Under the pieces are notes generated by a model. It saw nothing but the letters and a program-made list of their open reading frames with translations, had not been told where the DNA came from and did not search any database. Both the position numbers and the translations under genes were made by a program. Shown in pieces: positions 12,475 to 23,501 of a stretch of 64,000 nt of DNA. How positions within the stretch are numbered: position 1 is the stretch's first letter; each line of letters starts with the position of its first letter. Location: positions 101,838,001 to 101,902,000 of the forward strand of contig CM074858.1 in assembly GCA_037501455.1 (NCBI GenBank). Reading direction: 5' to 3'. Source of the DNA: Lantana camara (taxonomy: Eukaryota; Streptophyta; Magnoliopsida; Lamiales; Verbenaceae).

Positions 12475-15228
12475 CACCCACGCACTATAAGTCGATCCAC
12501 TTACGAAATGGATAGTCCGTACATGAACCAACCTATAGCGAACGGGTGATAATAAAAAAAAATACTAGCTAGGCGGGACTAACCCTCAATTATATACAAC
12601 ATGCATAACCGAAATGGAATCATACAATACATACATAAATAATTTACAATGAACATGCTAGACTCAAAAGTAAAGACCTGACTCGATCCCGCCTAGCACG
12701 CAACCTGCAGACCTGAAAATGTGAGGTGTCAGTCTATGAAAGACTGAGCGAGGGGTTTATAGATAAATATTAGCGCAATTACCATGCAAGTCATAGTCTC
12801 GGGTAAGGTTTTATAAAAGAAATAATATAAGTTCAATAATAAAACATTTTCTCACCCGAGATTACAACTAAATCCATTTAACAATACAACCGTTATCACT
12901 TCAATTGAATCAGTGGCCCGACGAGTGAGGGCAATTCTCCAACCTTACTCCGACAGTGAACATTACCAATATTTAGATTATCAATGGTTAAGTGAGCATG
13001 CAAGTTATTACAGTGCACAATTAGCAGTTTCAGTCCCTTCTTCCTCCGGTGATGGTGGGATTGCAAGACCCCACCATCCAGTCTCATTGAGCATAGGTTT
13101 CATGAGTCCCTATGCCCGGAACTCCTTCCCCCACTAATCTCCTAGTGGGTGCAGGGTGCATCCCAAAGTTGTGAGGATAGTGCAAGAGTTACCTGTCAGC
13201 CCTTGCTTCCTCGGTTGGCTCAATACACTACCCTCGGGCCCAAAGTGAACATGCGTTACTCGCCAAAACAATCAATCAATCAATCAATCAGTTTGTGAAA
13301 TCATTTGAAAATCATAAAGTTCGAAAGCTATAGATATACAGATACGTTTTGGCCGAAAGAGTCACATAGGGGTTTTAAGGGTTCTATATATCTAGAATTT
13401 AAACCTCACCTGACGAGTGACGGAACAAGAAAAGGATACAACAAAATGTCCATACGATCAATGATCTCCGCCCTGGAGAAGAACTAGACAAGAAAGGAAA
13501 TAACATGAACTCGTGAGATAAGACTCAATATGAGACCAAGTATGACGCACGATAAAGCTCATGTAACACCTTAATACCCAAACAAATTAGCAATCAAGGG
13601 ACATTTAAACATGTACGAGAACCAATTAACACTTAAGAGAGTAAATTAATATCAAGAAATCATGTAGTCGTATCCTTCAATTCATTCAAGTTCAATTCAT
13701 GTAAGGCATGGAGTCACACAATCACGTTTGAGCAATTAAGTACCCAGAAGTGTCAAGTAGGAGCATACTTTTCAATTAATCAAGTATATACATCATATAA
13801 TTCACATATGGGAGCCAAGAGAGTGAAAGGAATGCAATAAGAAAGGTTTTGGTGAAGTGTGGCAAAAATGGACAATTTTAGGAAATGAGCAGGGTGTAGG
13901 AAAACTGGAAAATCTTTAATTATAGAAGTGCGAATTGAGTTTTGTATGTTGAGAATGAAACTAGATACAAGAACCTTTCCGATGATATATGGCTCGTTTT
14001 CTAGTTCAAATCGAGGAGAAAATGGCGTGTGCTTGAAGTTAGGCGAGTGCAGTTTGTCGGGAAAGTGGCGACACCTAAAAGAATTGATTATAACTCTCAA
14101 ACTATAAAATATATTAAGATGATTCCAATAGGAGGTTGTTCTGGACTTCAAGAGGTTTCCTTGTCTTCAAAAATCAGGTCATTTGGAGTTCGGATGAGGG
14201 AGAAACGCTCATTTGAAAATTGGTCTGAAAGCAGAAACGGGCATGTGAAAACCTCCTGTAACAGTGCCAAACGGGCGTTTGAAAAAACAACTAGGAGCCC
14301 AAACGGGCGTTTGGGAAGCCTCGGGTCAAAATTCTGGGAAGTGAAACGGGCGTTTGGTGAATGAACTAAGGGGCCAAACGGGCGTTTGGGAAGCCGCTGG
14401 ACGAAAAATAACAGGGAAAAACAGGGGAGGTCACGAGAATGGCTCCCAAGCATGCTCCAACACAAAACCAAGACATCAACCACTCCAAAACAATCACATA
14501 ACATGTATATAAGTCAAATATATCATTTAGGCCACATTAAATCCAAGGAAACATGCTTTAATCCATCAAAACTCATCAAGAAACCCTCAAAATTGGAAGT
14601 GATCACTCATGCTCCAAACTTCATGAACTCAAGTTATAAATGCATATATCAACTCATAAACTTCACAAATAATTCATATTAAGTCATGGAGTCCAAAGAA
14701 TCATGAAACCCTAACTTATGTTCAAATTCATCATATATATATATATATACATGGCTTACCTTGAAGAAGATGATGGAAGAGGAAAGGAGAGATGAAGTTT
14801 GTGGTGATTTTCCTTGGAGAAGATGGAAGAATTCCTTGGCTCTTGCTTGTTGGATGGATCGAGATGGGAAGGAAGAAAGAATGGAGGGTTCTTGCTTGTC
14901 TTTTGAATGAGGAAAAATGAAGAGAAAATGGGTGTATGTGTGTATATGTATATCGTGGAAAAGGGAGGGGAAGAAAAGGAAAATTGCAATTTGGTCCTTG
15001 ATAAATTTAAGTTAGGCAATTTAACTTCTAAGATTATGAAAATGATCATATAGCTTCAATCACATTAATGCAATTAAGTTCACATATTCAAGAAATGATC
15101 AAATAAGGACACATATAAGCATTTAATCACTTTATCAATTAATTCATGTAAATTTCATGTTGATGGAAATTCATATAAATTCATAAAGATATATTATATA
15201 ATACATGAATGAAAAACGGGGCGTTACA
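12475..15228 (-). repeat. LTR copy C of the LARD array (two internal deletions)
   Basis: Right-hand LTR of the array, ending ACGGGGCGTTACA at 15228. Compared with LTR B it lacks about 30 bp at the primer-binding-site junction, with the bases CCAC at both breakpoints. It also lacks about 95 bp near 12636, with CAT shared at the breakpoints. Both look like illegitimate recombination. The rest is nearly identical to copies A and B. Confidence 0.85.
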
Positions 15229-15493
15229 TTAACGAATTTTGTAAAAGTAAATTTATGTCCGTGAAGGTTTTGTGAGTGTTACATATAATGTTTGACAAAA
15301 AATGCAAAATCGTCCCTAAAAGTATACGGAAATTAACAAATTAACAAAGCTTAGGGTCTACAATGTAATATTTAAAAGAAAATGGACTGGCTTGTAATTA
15401 GGTCAAACCTAAGGGATTTGTATGTAAATTTCAAAGTTACGTGGACCGCTCTGTAATTAGGCCAAACCTAAGGGACTTGTATGTAATTCTCCC
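15229..15493. mobile_element. Y-family MITE remnant (Y0), interrupted by the LARD array
   Basis: TTAACGAATTTTGTAAAAGT and the following GTGAG-TGTTACAT stretch match the middle of the Y element at 43670-44045, so LTR C landed inside an older Y copy. The right part holds two imperfect copies of about 55 bp containing GTAATTAGG-CAAACCTAAGGGA and ends GTAATTCTCC, like a Y terminus. The other half lies left of the window. Confidence 0.55.
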
Positions 15494-15929
15494 TATTATA
15501 TATTTACATTTTTCATCTTTATATATTATATGTATATATATGTATATATAGATATATACATGTATAGTTTGATAAATAATGTGTTTGGCCTAACTCCTGC
15601 AATGTTTTGATTCCTAGTTTGCAGATGTTTTGATTCTTGCAATGTTCACGCTTCAGTTTGTTTCACATTTTTCGGCCCTGGGCATAACCGGGGTGTGTCA
15701 AGCATCCTACATTGAATAATTAAAGATGTGGAGTTCAATATATAATGGTTTGACAACCCTCCCATCAACAGCTAACTTTTCGGGATGAGTTAAGTCAAAC
15801 ACATTATTTATCATATTTATTTTCTTTGTTGTAATTATATTTTGACATATACATAAAATATTTTTCTTTGGCAAGCAAATATGTATAATTTTTATGCATA
15901 TTGGTGTTTTCCTTTATTATTTTTAAAAA
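15494..15929. other. Non-coding interval with a 26-bp inverted repeat
   Basis: No gene seen. GATAAATAATGTGTTTGG at about 15570 is repeated in inverted form at about 15787-15812 (26-bp arms with two mismatches), enclosing about 190 bp. It may be a small degraded MITE or LTR fragment. The remainder is AT-rich. Confidence 0.4.
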
Positions 15930-16094
15930 TAATTACATCTAACAACATTGTATTTATGTCTAAATACAATGCAGTCCATCATTATCGGAAAATTACATTT
16001 AGTTCCTAACTTTGATGACCGTTTATGGTCCCTAGGGTTCTGTTATGTCGTTCCAAAAATACCCCTGATTTGTTGTTAAATTCATAATTTGTAG
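15930..16094. mobile_element. Y-family MITE Y2, left part
   Basis: Starts AATTACATCTAAC and matches the Y1/Y3 terminus and flank (GGTCCCTAGGGTTC, CCAAAAATACCCCTGAT), ending TTCATAATTTGTAG. The next expected Y bases (AGGGATCG) resume at 42996, so one Y element is split by 26.9 kb of insertions. Confidence 0.7.
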
Positions 16095-16968
16095 TGTAGC
16101 CCCCAGCGACAGGGGCACCACATCCCCTGCACTGTGAGTTCGGTCCACATATGAAATGGAATAATCCATACATAAACTAAACTTACAGCGAACGGAAGAC
16201 AATGAAAAAGACTGTCCTAGCTAGGCGGATTCTAACCCTGGAACAATTCAAGAATGACCAAAATGCGGAAGCAAGACAATTACATATTCAATATCAAGGA
16301 GAAGTAAATACAATTCCATAGAAAAGTAAATACAGGTTCCACTAAAATAAATACCTGTCCTAACCTGTCCCGAATCAATACAAGGCAATAATATAAAACG
16401 GGTTCAACTAAAGTCCTAGAAACCTGTCCCGAGTTCCAATCAATTCAATAAATAGATCAATACAAAGTAGATACAATATGCGGTGCGTATACACGTGAAG
16501 GACTCGAATAAGGACACGACAACTCTAACTCCACCTAGCAACAACCTACAAAGAACCTAGAAGAAAGGGAAAAGAGGGATCAGTCTCTAGAAGACTAAGT
16601 GAGCAGGAGGTATACGTATATATAGAAACATACACATGCACGTTGTAAATCCCGAGTAACATTTTAGTTAAAATATTTCCCGTGAGGGTAAGAAATCAAT
16701 TGATCCATGCTCGGACTTTACAACTACCAGTTTAGACACTTAATTACAATTCCAGGCTATCAGTGGCTCGGCGAGTGAGCGTGCACAATCTCCAATAGTG
16801 TACAACAATAGGTTTCAATGTTTAAAGGTGATCATGCAATTCAATCGATACATTACCGTGCAATCAGTGTAATTAGTCCAGGTAATAATACCTGGGTAAT
16901 CCGTGGTGACGGATTCCCCCAAGATCTCCTTTTTCCTCCATAATGGGAAGGTTAGTTAGCCTTCAACC
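16095..16968 (-). repeat. Giant solo LTR 'F', left part
   Basis: Begins TGTAGCCCCCAGC inside MITE Y2, duplicating TGTAG at 16090-16094. Its layout resembles the LARD LTR: a GCGAACGG block near 16187, CTAGGCGG near 16230, and the hairpin TCAGTCT-CTAG-AAGACTA at 16580-16597. It is interrupted at 16968 by E1 and resumes at 40664, so total length is about 3.2 kb with no internal region. It is therefore a solo LTR. Confidence 0.75.
16964..16968. other. Target-site duplication of E1 (left)
   Basis: CAACC lies directly before TGTTGG of the left LTR and is repeated at 40659-40663 directly after CCTAACA of the right LTR. This defines E1 as a single insertion. Confidence 0.9.
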
Positions 16969-17347
16969 TGTTGGAAAACACGAAAGAGTTGAGCAGCGGA
17001 AGTTTAAAATTTTCCAAAAGTTTAATCGTTATCTTGCAATTTTTGTACTGTAACGTTGGGAATAACAAGAAACTCACTTTAATTGAAGCTTTCTTGTGAT
17101 GTCAGTACCGCCTACTGAACACCCTTCAAGCGGAAAGTCCCTCGAACGGTCCTTCGATTTAGACTCCAAAGTAGAAGGCCTCCAAAGCGTATCCACACCA
17201 GTCCTAGAACACGATCAAGCAAGTGAGAGTGCTACTTCTATAACTTTTGTTAATGGCTAGGGTTTTGCGTTGAAAACTTTTCTTTTAATTTTCTCAAAAA
17301 CAGAACACTTCGTGAGTGTTGGTCTAAAGAATAAGAGAAACACCATC

Positions 17348-17360
17348 CCTTGTATTTATA
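17348..17360 (-). promoter_or_regulatory. E1 LTR TATA box
   Basis: The minus strand reads TATAAATACAAGG. The partner LTR has it at 39007-39019. Position within the LTR suits the U3/R boundary, with transcription starting about 30 nt further along the minus strand (inference). Confidence 0.6.
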
Positions 17361-17721
17361 CAAGGTGGTTCGAAAATCCCTAGGGTTCCCAAACCTAGTG
17401 GACTTTGTTTTCTTACTCACTAATTAACTAATTTAATTATTTATTTAATTGGAGAAAATAAGTTCCCAACTTGTTCTCCAAGTCTTATAAGAATAACCTT
17501 CTCTCTCCTACAATAGGAAGTTGAACTTTTCAACTTTCCTAAAACTAAAAGTCAACATTCAATAAATCAATTAATTCCTAATTAATTATTTATTGGGTTA
17601 AGTTTATTTGAGAATAGACTTAACAATTAATTCAATAATTAATTAAAAGACTAAAATTAATTAATTATGATTTAATTAATTAATTCTAGAAAAGAATTCA
17701 AGTGTAATATAATTACAAGTC

Positions 17722-17830
17722 AGAGCCACGCATCAGCCATGTGTACATGACACGTGGCAGCCACGCTGGCATACGTGACAAGTGGCAGTCACTTGTCTTT
17801 GACACGTGGCAATGCCCACGTATTCCAGCC
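17722..17830. promoter_or_regulatory. ACGTG (ABRE/G-box-like) cluster in E1 LTR
   Basis: Contains ACACGTGGC twice plus several CACG/CGTG variants within about 110 bp, upstream of the minus-strand TATA box. The right LTR has a partly mutated counterpart at 39380-39485. ACGTGGC is the known core bound by plant bZIP factors; activity here is inference. Confidence 0.45.
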
Positions 17831-19000
17831 CCGTTTTCGATCAACTATTTTGATCCTTCGTTAATCATATTAGCATCCTACCATAACCCTCGTTTCCTGG
17901 CATTTGTGTGTGACCCTCTAGGTTCATTATTCGATTAGTAGTGACAACAATTAATTAATTCCCTAATTAATTAATCACTTCACAGATCACACTACCGTAA
18001 TCTAGCAATGGGTGTGTGACCCCTAGCCGAATAACGAAACGAATCGAAGAACTTTTCAGTTAATGACAATCAGTGAAATACGATCCTCCTATAACTCCAT
18101 CTCTCATTCAAGAACTAAGGCATAGGAATATTCTCAGAGCCCAAATATTCTTGATCTTTAAAGTTAAGTTCGTTTCATATCCATTTCGATCTCAATCCTA
18201 GAAAACCCCATTTTCTAGATGTCTTGATCTTTATCCATTTTGGCCAAGGGTTTAATGTCTAATGGACTATGAACAAATCAATCAGTAAGAGATCATTCTT
18301 GTTCTTATAACAAGTGTAGGTCCTTTATTGATTCTACTAATTCTACATATGCCACTTGTGTAATCCCAACATAGGCCGTGGTTCAGGTCTCAGTATGGCG
18401 ACACCCTTTTGAGCCTATATCAAAGATTACAGAGTTAGCTCATATGAGACATTACAGAATCTCAAGTCTAAGGATTAATTGAATTACGTCAATGACCTGT
18501 GAGATATTTCCTAATTTGGAAGTTTCAGGAAACTTCCTTTCCCATTTAGGAATGTTCTCACGCGGGACATCTCACTGATGAAGTTCTTATAACAATCACC
18601 CTCATGTATTATGAACGCATCATCGTATGCACTTATCACTCAATGAAACTGAGTGATCCTTCAAAAGGACATAATCACACAAACAAGTCTCAACAGAGTC
18701 AAGGTCGACACTCCTACTGTCTATCGGACTCATCGACTTGGAGAAGTTTCTAATCCTCGCCTATGGAGTTAAGGGCTTATTTCATGTGTCGTTCACATAA
18801 CGACAAAGTCCTTAACAGCCTCGTCGGATTAGGGGAGTTCAATACATGCAAAACACAGTCAACCCAAATAGACATCAATAAGCACATAAATAAGTGATTG
18901 CCTATGAATAAAATCATCTCGTTTATTATTCAAAGACTGTTTGTGATTTCACAAGGAAATAGTAAAGCAAACATCTGCTTTAAGGGCACTATTCCTAACA

Positions 19001-19011
19001 ATCTCCCATTT
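19001..19011 (-). other. E1 polypurine tract
   Basis: Minus strand AAATGGGAGAT, directly against the LTR start TGTTAGG. Confidence 0.75.
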
Positions 19012-19016
19012 GCCCG

Positions 19017-20024
19017 TTAAAGCCACTTAGGTGCTAATCTAAGACCCATCTTCTGAAGATGTCCTTCGAAAGCCTACTGACTAAGGGCTTTAGTAAGTGG
19101 ATCTGCCATGTTCCCTGTCGATGTGACCCTTTCAATTTGCACATCTCCTCTCTTGATGATATCACGGATTAAGGATACTTCCTCAAAATGTGCTTGGTCC
19201 TTTGGTCAGATCTTGGTTCTCTTGCTTGAGCAACCTCCCCGGTGTTATCACAAAACACTGTAACGGGGTCTTTAATGCTAGGAACTACACCCAGCTCGTG
19301 GATGAAGTTTCTTACCCAAACACCTTCTTTAGCAGCATCGTTTGCAGCTAAGTATTCAGCCTTAGTGGTCGAATCTACAGTGGTCGCTTGCTTGGAACTT
19401 TTCCAAGTCACTGCTCCGTCGTTCAGGTATAATATGTTTCCTGACATGGATTTAAAGTCATCCATGTCTGATGCAAAGCTTGTATCACAGTATCCTCTAA
19501 TGACAAGATCTTGCTGGCCTCCGTAAACCAAGAACAAATCCTTAGTTATTCGTAAGTACTTAAGGATGTTCTTTACAGCAGTCCAGTGACCTTCATTAGG
19601 GTCAGATTGGAATCGGCTAGCCACGCTAAGTGCATAAGCCACATCCGGTCGAGTACATAGCATTGCATACATTATGCTTCCTATAGCTGATGCATAAGGA
19701 ATTTTGGACATCCTGGACTTTTCAAGTTCAGTCTTGGGACACAGCTTCTTCGAAAGAACTGTTCCCGGGCCCATTGGAAGTTTTCCACGCTTGGATTCTT
19801 CCATACTAAACCTCTTTAGTATTTTGTCTATGTAAACCGACTGTGATAATCCTAACAATCACTTAGATCTATCCCGATAGATCTTTATCCCGAGAATGTA
19901 GGATGCATCACCAAGATCCTTCATCTCAAATTGGTTCGATAACCAAGACTTTGTTACTTTCATATCATCCTTCGCATTCCCAATGAGAAGGATGTCATCT
20001 ACATAAAGTATCAGAAATTGAACC
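19017..20024 (-). pseudogene. E1 pol C-terminal part: RT end and RNase H
   Basis: Minus-strand remnant of the copia polyprotein 3' end. The frame enters at the insertion site of S with the RT active-site motif YVDDILLIG, continues through the RT connection (ASAIGSIMYAMLCTRPDVAY) and then RNase H (YCDTSFASD, DSTTKAEYLAANDAAKEGVW). It ends at a TAA at 19017-19019, 16 nt from the LTR. RNase H would degrade the RNA strand of the replication hybrid. Breaks are an in-frame TGA near 19859 (E2 has arginine there) and a frameshift near 19169, after which the frame leaves the conserved tail seen in E2. The upstream RT half lies at 23502 onward, beyond S. Identification is secure; function is lost. Confidence 0.85.
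20020..20024. other. Target-site duplication of solo LTR S
   Basis: GAACC before TGTAAC is repeated at 23497-23501 after GCTACA. Removing S rejoins the E1 reverse-transcriptase frame. Confidence 0.9.
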
Positions 20025-23000
20025 TGTAACAACCCGCTCGCCCTACAAATAAGGTACACCACGTTTCAACCTCCTTGTGTGTTTAATTCTGTAATTTTGT
20101 GTTTTGTGTTGCCCTATTTTTCAACTCTTTAAGAGTTTAGGGGCTTGTTTGTAATTTTCTCTTTTTAGGGGTTTTTCGGTCATTTCTCGTTCGATCGAGA
20201 TTTCAACCTCTTGGACCCCTTCATCACGTTCGGGGCATCGAGACAAGTCCGTAGACTCTGAGTTTGCCCAATTCTGACGTCGTTAACCCCTTCTTCCGAT
20301 CGTTTTCACGTACGAGGACCCGAGATATAATACCCGGACCCTCGTAGTTCGTGCCATAATTCTAGTGTCTGCTCTCTCTCTCTTCTCCCGCGATGCAAAC
20401 ACTATTCACACACACTCACAGTGTGTTTTCATGCACAACTTGGAACTCACTCGTTTCTCGACGGAATTCGACAAATGAATAGTCCATTTCGGAGAGCTTG
20501 ACGATGCGGTCGCAACCGTACCAAGATCTCGACCAACCGATGAATGGTGGCAGAGTTATTGCCGTTTTTCAGTCGTGCAGGTGGGTGGTGGCAAACCGCG
20601 GCTTCGCCGCCCATTCGCGACGGCTTCCGGTGAACCTCCGGCGACACGCGGCCCAGACCCAAAGAGAAGACATCACGGAGCATCGGTGGACGTTGGCGGC
20701 GCGGCCATTCGGGCCGTGACGGCCCCGCATGAAGCTCGCGGCGGCAGCGCGTGTTACTGTAGCGGCGAGTTTCGCCGCCCTCCGGCGGCTTTTTCCGACC
20801 AAAGTTAGTGTTTTCCAAGGTTTTCCGACCCCCTGAGTCCATTTCCAACATCAATTTGAGTGAATTTTGGCCGTAGGTGGTAATTCAGGCGAGGTGAGCG
20901 GCGGCAGAAACTTCGGCGGCCAACTGGGGCCTTTTCCGGCTATCTTTTGGCCATGGGCTCTTCACGAAAGTTGTTCGGAACGACGAGAACTATTATCCTT
21001 TGATCACACGACTCCCAATTCGACCGATTGGTGGCGGATCACAGCGGCACAGTGGCTGCTCTATGACGGTCGATTTTCCGGGGTTATTTTCTGGCAACCA
21101 CTATGGGGCTTTCGAAGGCCTCGCTACGGGCTTTTCCAACGTTATGTTCGGATTTCGTTTTCGTTTTACGGTTTGCGTTTAATTTCAATTTTCATCATTG
21201 GGATTTAGTTCAGTTTTTCGTCAACGAAGTCTGGCGTATTTGGTATTTTCTGAAATTGGTTGAGGGCTTTTGTCAAGCAGGCCGAGGTGCATGTTTCTGT
21301 CCTTCCGGGGAATTTTCCGACCACCCGAGGTGGTGGTCCGGTGGATGTACGTGGCGGTTCAGCTGGTTCCGGTGGCGGCGTTCCGACGCCCTACGGACAG
21401 CAAGTTCCTCTCGTCGTGTTGAGTCCAACGCCACTTTCCGTTCGTCAATCCGATGTTCAGTTGATTTTTTGTGAATTTATTTGTGTATTTGTGATTATTT
21501 GAAATTAATTGTTTTAATTGCTAATTGCCTGATTTTCGATCGAATTGCGTTCCAATATGTTCGAAATCATGTATTAAATGAATTATGAAATGTATTGATG
21601 CTTTGCTTTGCAATTTGAATTCCGATATGTCGAATTTGAGCTATTTGTCTAACTTGAAGGGGGGTGTATGTGTAATTTCTCTCAACCTATAAATTGTATG
21701 ACTTCAATTAATTAATACTTGTCGATTGAATTGGAATTTATTATATGATACAAGAATTTGTTATGCAATTTATGATTTTGCAAGAATTGAATAGTTAAAT
21801 GGCTTAGTTGGAATTTAGTATGTGCTAGATGAATTGATATGAAATAATATGACTTGATTGAGCTATATAATGTTTTCTTTTGCATGTAATTGATATGAAT
21901 TTGAATCCTTCTTATGTGATTGCATCCCTTAAGTGCTTGAGCATTGCCATGCGTTTATGTGGTTCATTCATGTGTCTAAGTCTTGTTCCAGTGTTCAGTT
22001 TGTCCAGGTACACCCGGGGTGGATCAAACGTCTTGTCTTCGGCCTCTTCGGTGTAAGGTGAGGTTAGGATATAGTTATACAGTATGAAAGGTGCTCGGTT
22101 TTAATGCATGTGATTTAATAAAGCCTTATATGTATGTAGATAAGTGTGAAATATGTATTTGTTTGATACGTCAAAGGTTTGCAAGTATGTTAAGCAATGT
22201 ACAAGCCTAGGTATGCTTGATTTGGATTGATTTGTTATGTTTTGCCACGTGAAGCTATGCTTCTAACCGTATACTTCTCATGAGCCAAGTTTGGCAAGGA
22301 CAGAGTTTGATTGAAACGGGAAGTGGTATGTATATACGTATAGGTTCTGTTTGTCTGTCTCTGTTGTAGCGGGTTATGATATGATATGTATGTTGGGCCC
22401 CGGAGCTATGGGTAAGGAATCCTCGGGACGGTATAGGGCCGTTGAGGTTCAGCCTGCGTATAGTCTCCATCCGGAGTATCCCGCGCGACCTCGGGAGCTA
22501 GGGAAGGCGTGATATTCCGTTGCCTTCGGTGTACCAGCCGGGGAGGGCACGTCGGGGTTAGCTACCCCGCGTGAGTCTGTTATGGATGGTTTGGGCGTAT
22601 ACACCCTTCCATCACCGGAGTTGAGGTTGATATGATATGATATGTATGTATGTTTTCTGTTTTGTTTCTGATATGATATGTTCTGAGGAGTTTGGGAGTG
22701 TCTGAGCTCGTACCCGCCGAGTTTTCTATTATGTATATGTTCGGTTAAAGTTCGTGAAATAGGGATAGATTCTAAATTAAGTTAAAAGTTGAGAGTTTTA
22801 TAAGTTACAGTGTTTTGATTAAAGTTATTTAATTATCCTATATGTATAAATCACGGGAAAATGCTTTGGTATGAAAAACCTATCCCTGAGTTCATAAACA
22901 GTATGACTTTTGTATCTGCTTTGCTCTCCTATATATATATAGTGTGCGTGTGTTAACCCCTCACTCAGTCGAGTTAAGACTGACCCCTCCCCTCTTTTGT

Positions 23001-23496
23001 TTAGTTTGCAGGTTTTGCTTGGGGTTCGTGCTAGGCGGAGTATGTCAGTCAGTTGGAGTCTGTTCTCGAGTCTATGCTTTTGTTTTAGGTTGTCTTACAT
23101 CTGCATTTCAGTACTTATGATTTTTGTACAAATTATGTAATTGTTGAATTTGAATTATGATACGGATTGATATGAATATTTCGGGACAGGTTACGACAGG
23201 TTTGCTCGGTTTAGTTGAACCCGTTAGATTTATTTTGATTCGGCGGGATTAGGTATTTATGCTAGTTGCACCCGTCAACTGCTTTTGAATGTTTGATTTT
23301 TGCATGGCTTACTTTCCTGCTTCCGCATTCTTGTAGCGTGGTTTTTGTTTGTTCAGGGTCTAAGTTCCGCCTAACTTAGGTGTGAGTCTGTCAGTCTCCC
23401 ATTCGCCACTGTTTGGTTCATGTATGGACCCTCCATTTCGTCCGTGGATCGGACTTTAGTGCGGGGGATGTGGTGACCCACCGTGCGGGTGCTACA
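20025..23496 (+). repeat. Giant solo LTR 'S' inside the E1 reverse transcriptase
   Basis: 3472 bp from TGTAACAACCCGCTCG to GTGCGGGTGCTACA with a perfect GAACC TSD. There is no primer-binding site, purine tract or internal repeat, so it is a solo LTR. The right 500 bp, read in reverse, match the layout of the LARD and F LTRs: TGTAGCACCC, CATCCCCCGCACT, a GCGAATGG block and CTAGGCGG. S is therefore in plus orientation. The hairpin TCAGTC-GAGTTAA-GACTGA is at 22965-22983. The segment 20480-21420 is unusually GC-rich (CGGCGG runs) and yields overlapping open frames on both strands that match nothing known to me. Confidence 0.85.
22965..22983 (+). other. Conserved LTR hairpin, S copy
   Basis: TCAGTC-GAGTTAA-GACTGA, a 6-bp perfect stem. 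It lies just before GACCCCTCC, TTTGCAGGTTTTGC and GTGCTAGGCGG, the order seen (reverse-complemented) in the other giant LTRs. Confidence 0.6.
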
Positions 23497-23501
23497 GAAC
23501 C

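Larger units (their letters stand above)
1..15228 (-). mobile_element. Tandem array of a LARD-like LTR retrotransposon (three LTRs, two internal regions)
   Basis: The block starting at base 1 recurs at 6392 and 12670, giving periods of 6391 and 6278 bp. Reading the minus strand, each unit is LTR (begins TGTAGCGCCCCG, ends GGGTGCTACA), a TGGTATCAGAGC primer-binding site, about 3.5 kb of internal DNA, a purine tract, and the next LTR. Neighbouring units therefore share LTRs. No gag or pol motif was recognised in either internal region, so it resembles a non-autonomous large retrotransposon derivative. The copies differ mainly by scattered substitutions and small indels, so the array looks fairly recent. 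The left end lies outside the window. The right end is at 15228, next to TTAAC, the likely target-duplication base set. Unequal recombination between LTRs is the usual origin of such arrays; that origin is inference. Confidence 0.85.
16969..19000 (-). repeat. E1 left LTR (3' LTR on the minus strand)
   Basis: TGTTGG...CCTAACA, nearly identical to 38628-40658. On the minus strand a TATA box (TATAAATACAAGG) is at 17348-17360. An ACGTG-rich segment at 17722-17830 lies upstream of it. Confidence 0.9.

Noticed and set aside
20447..20854. Overlapping open frames in the GC-rich part of solo LTR S
   Set aside because: Stops are rare in such GC-rich DNA, both strands are open together, and no family was recognised.
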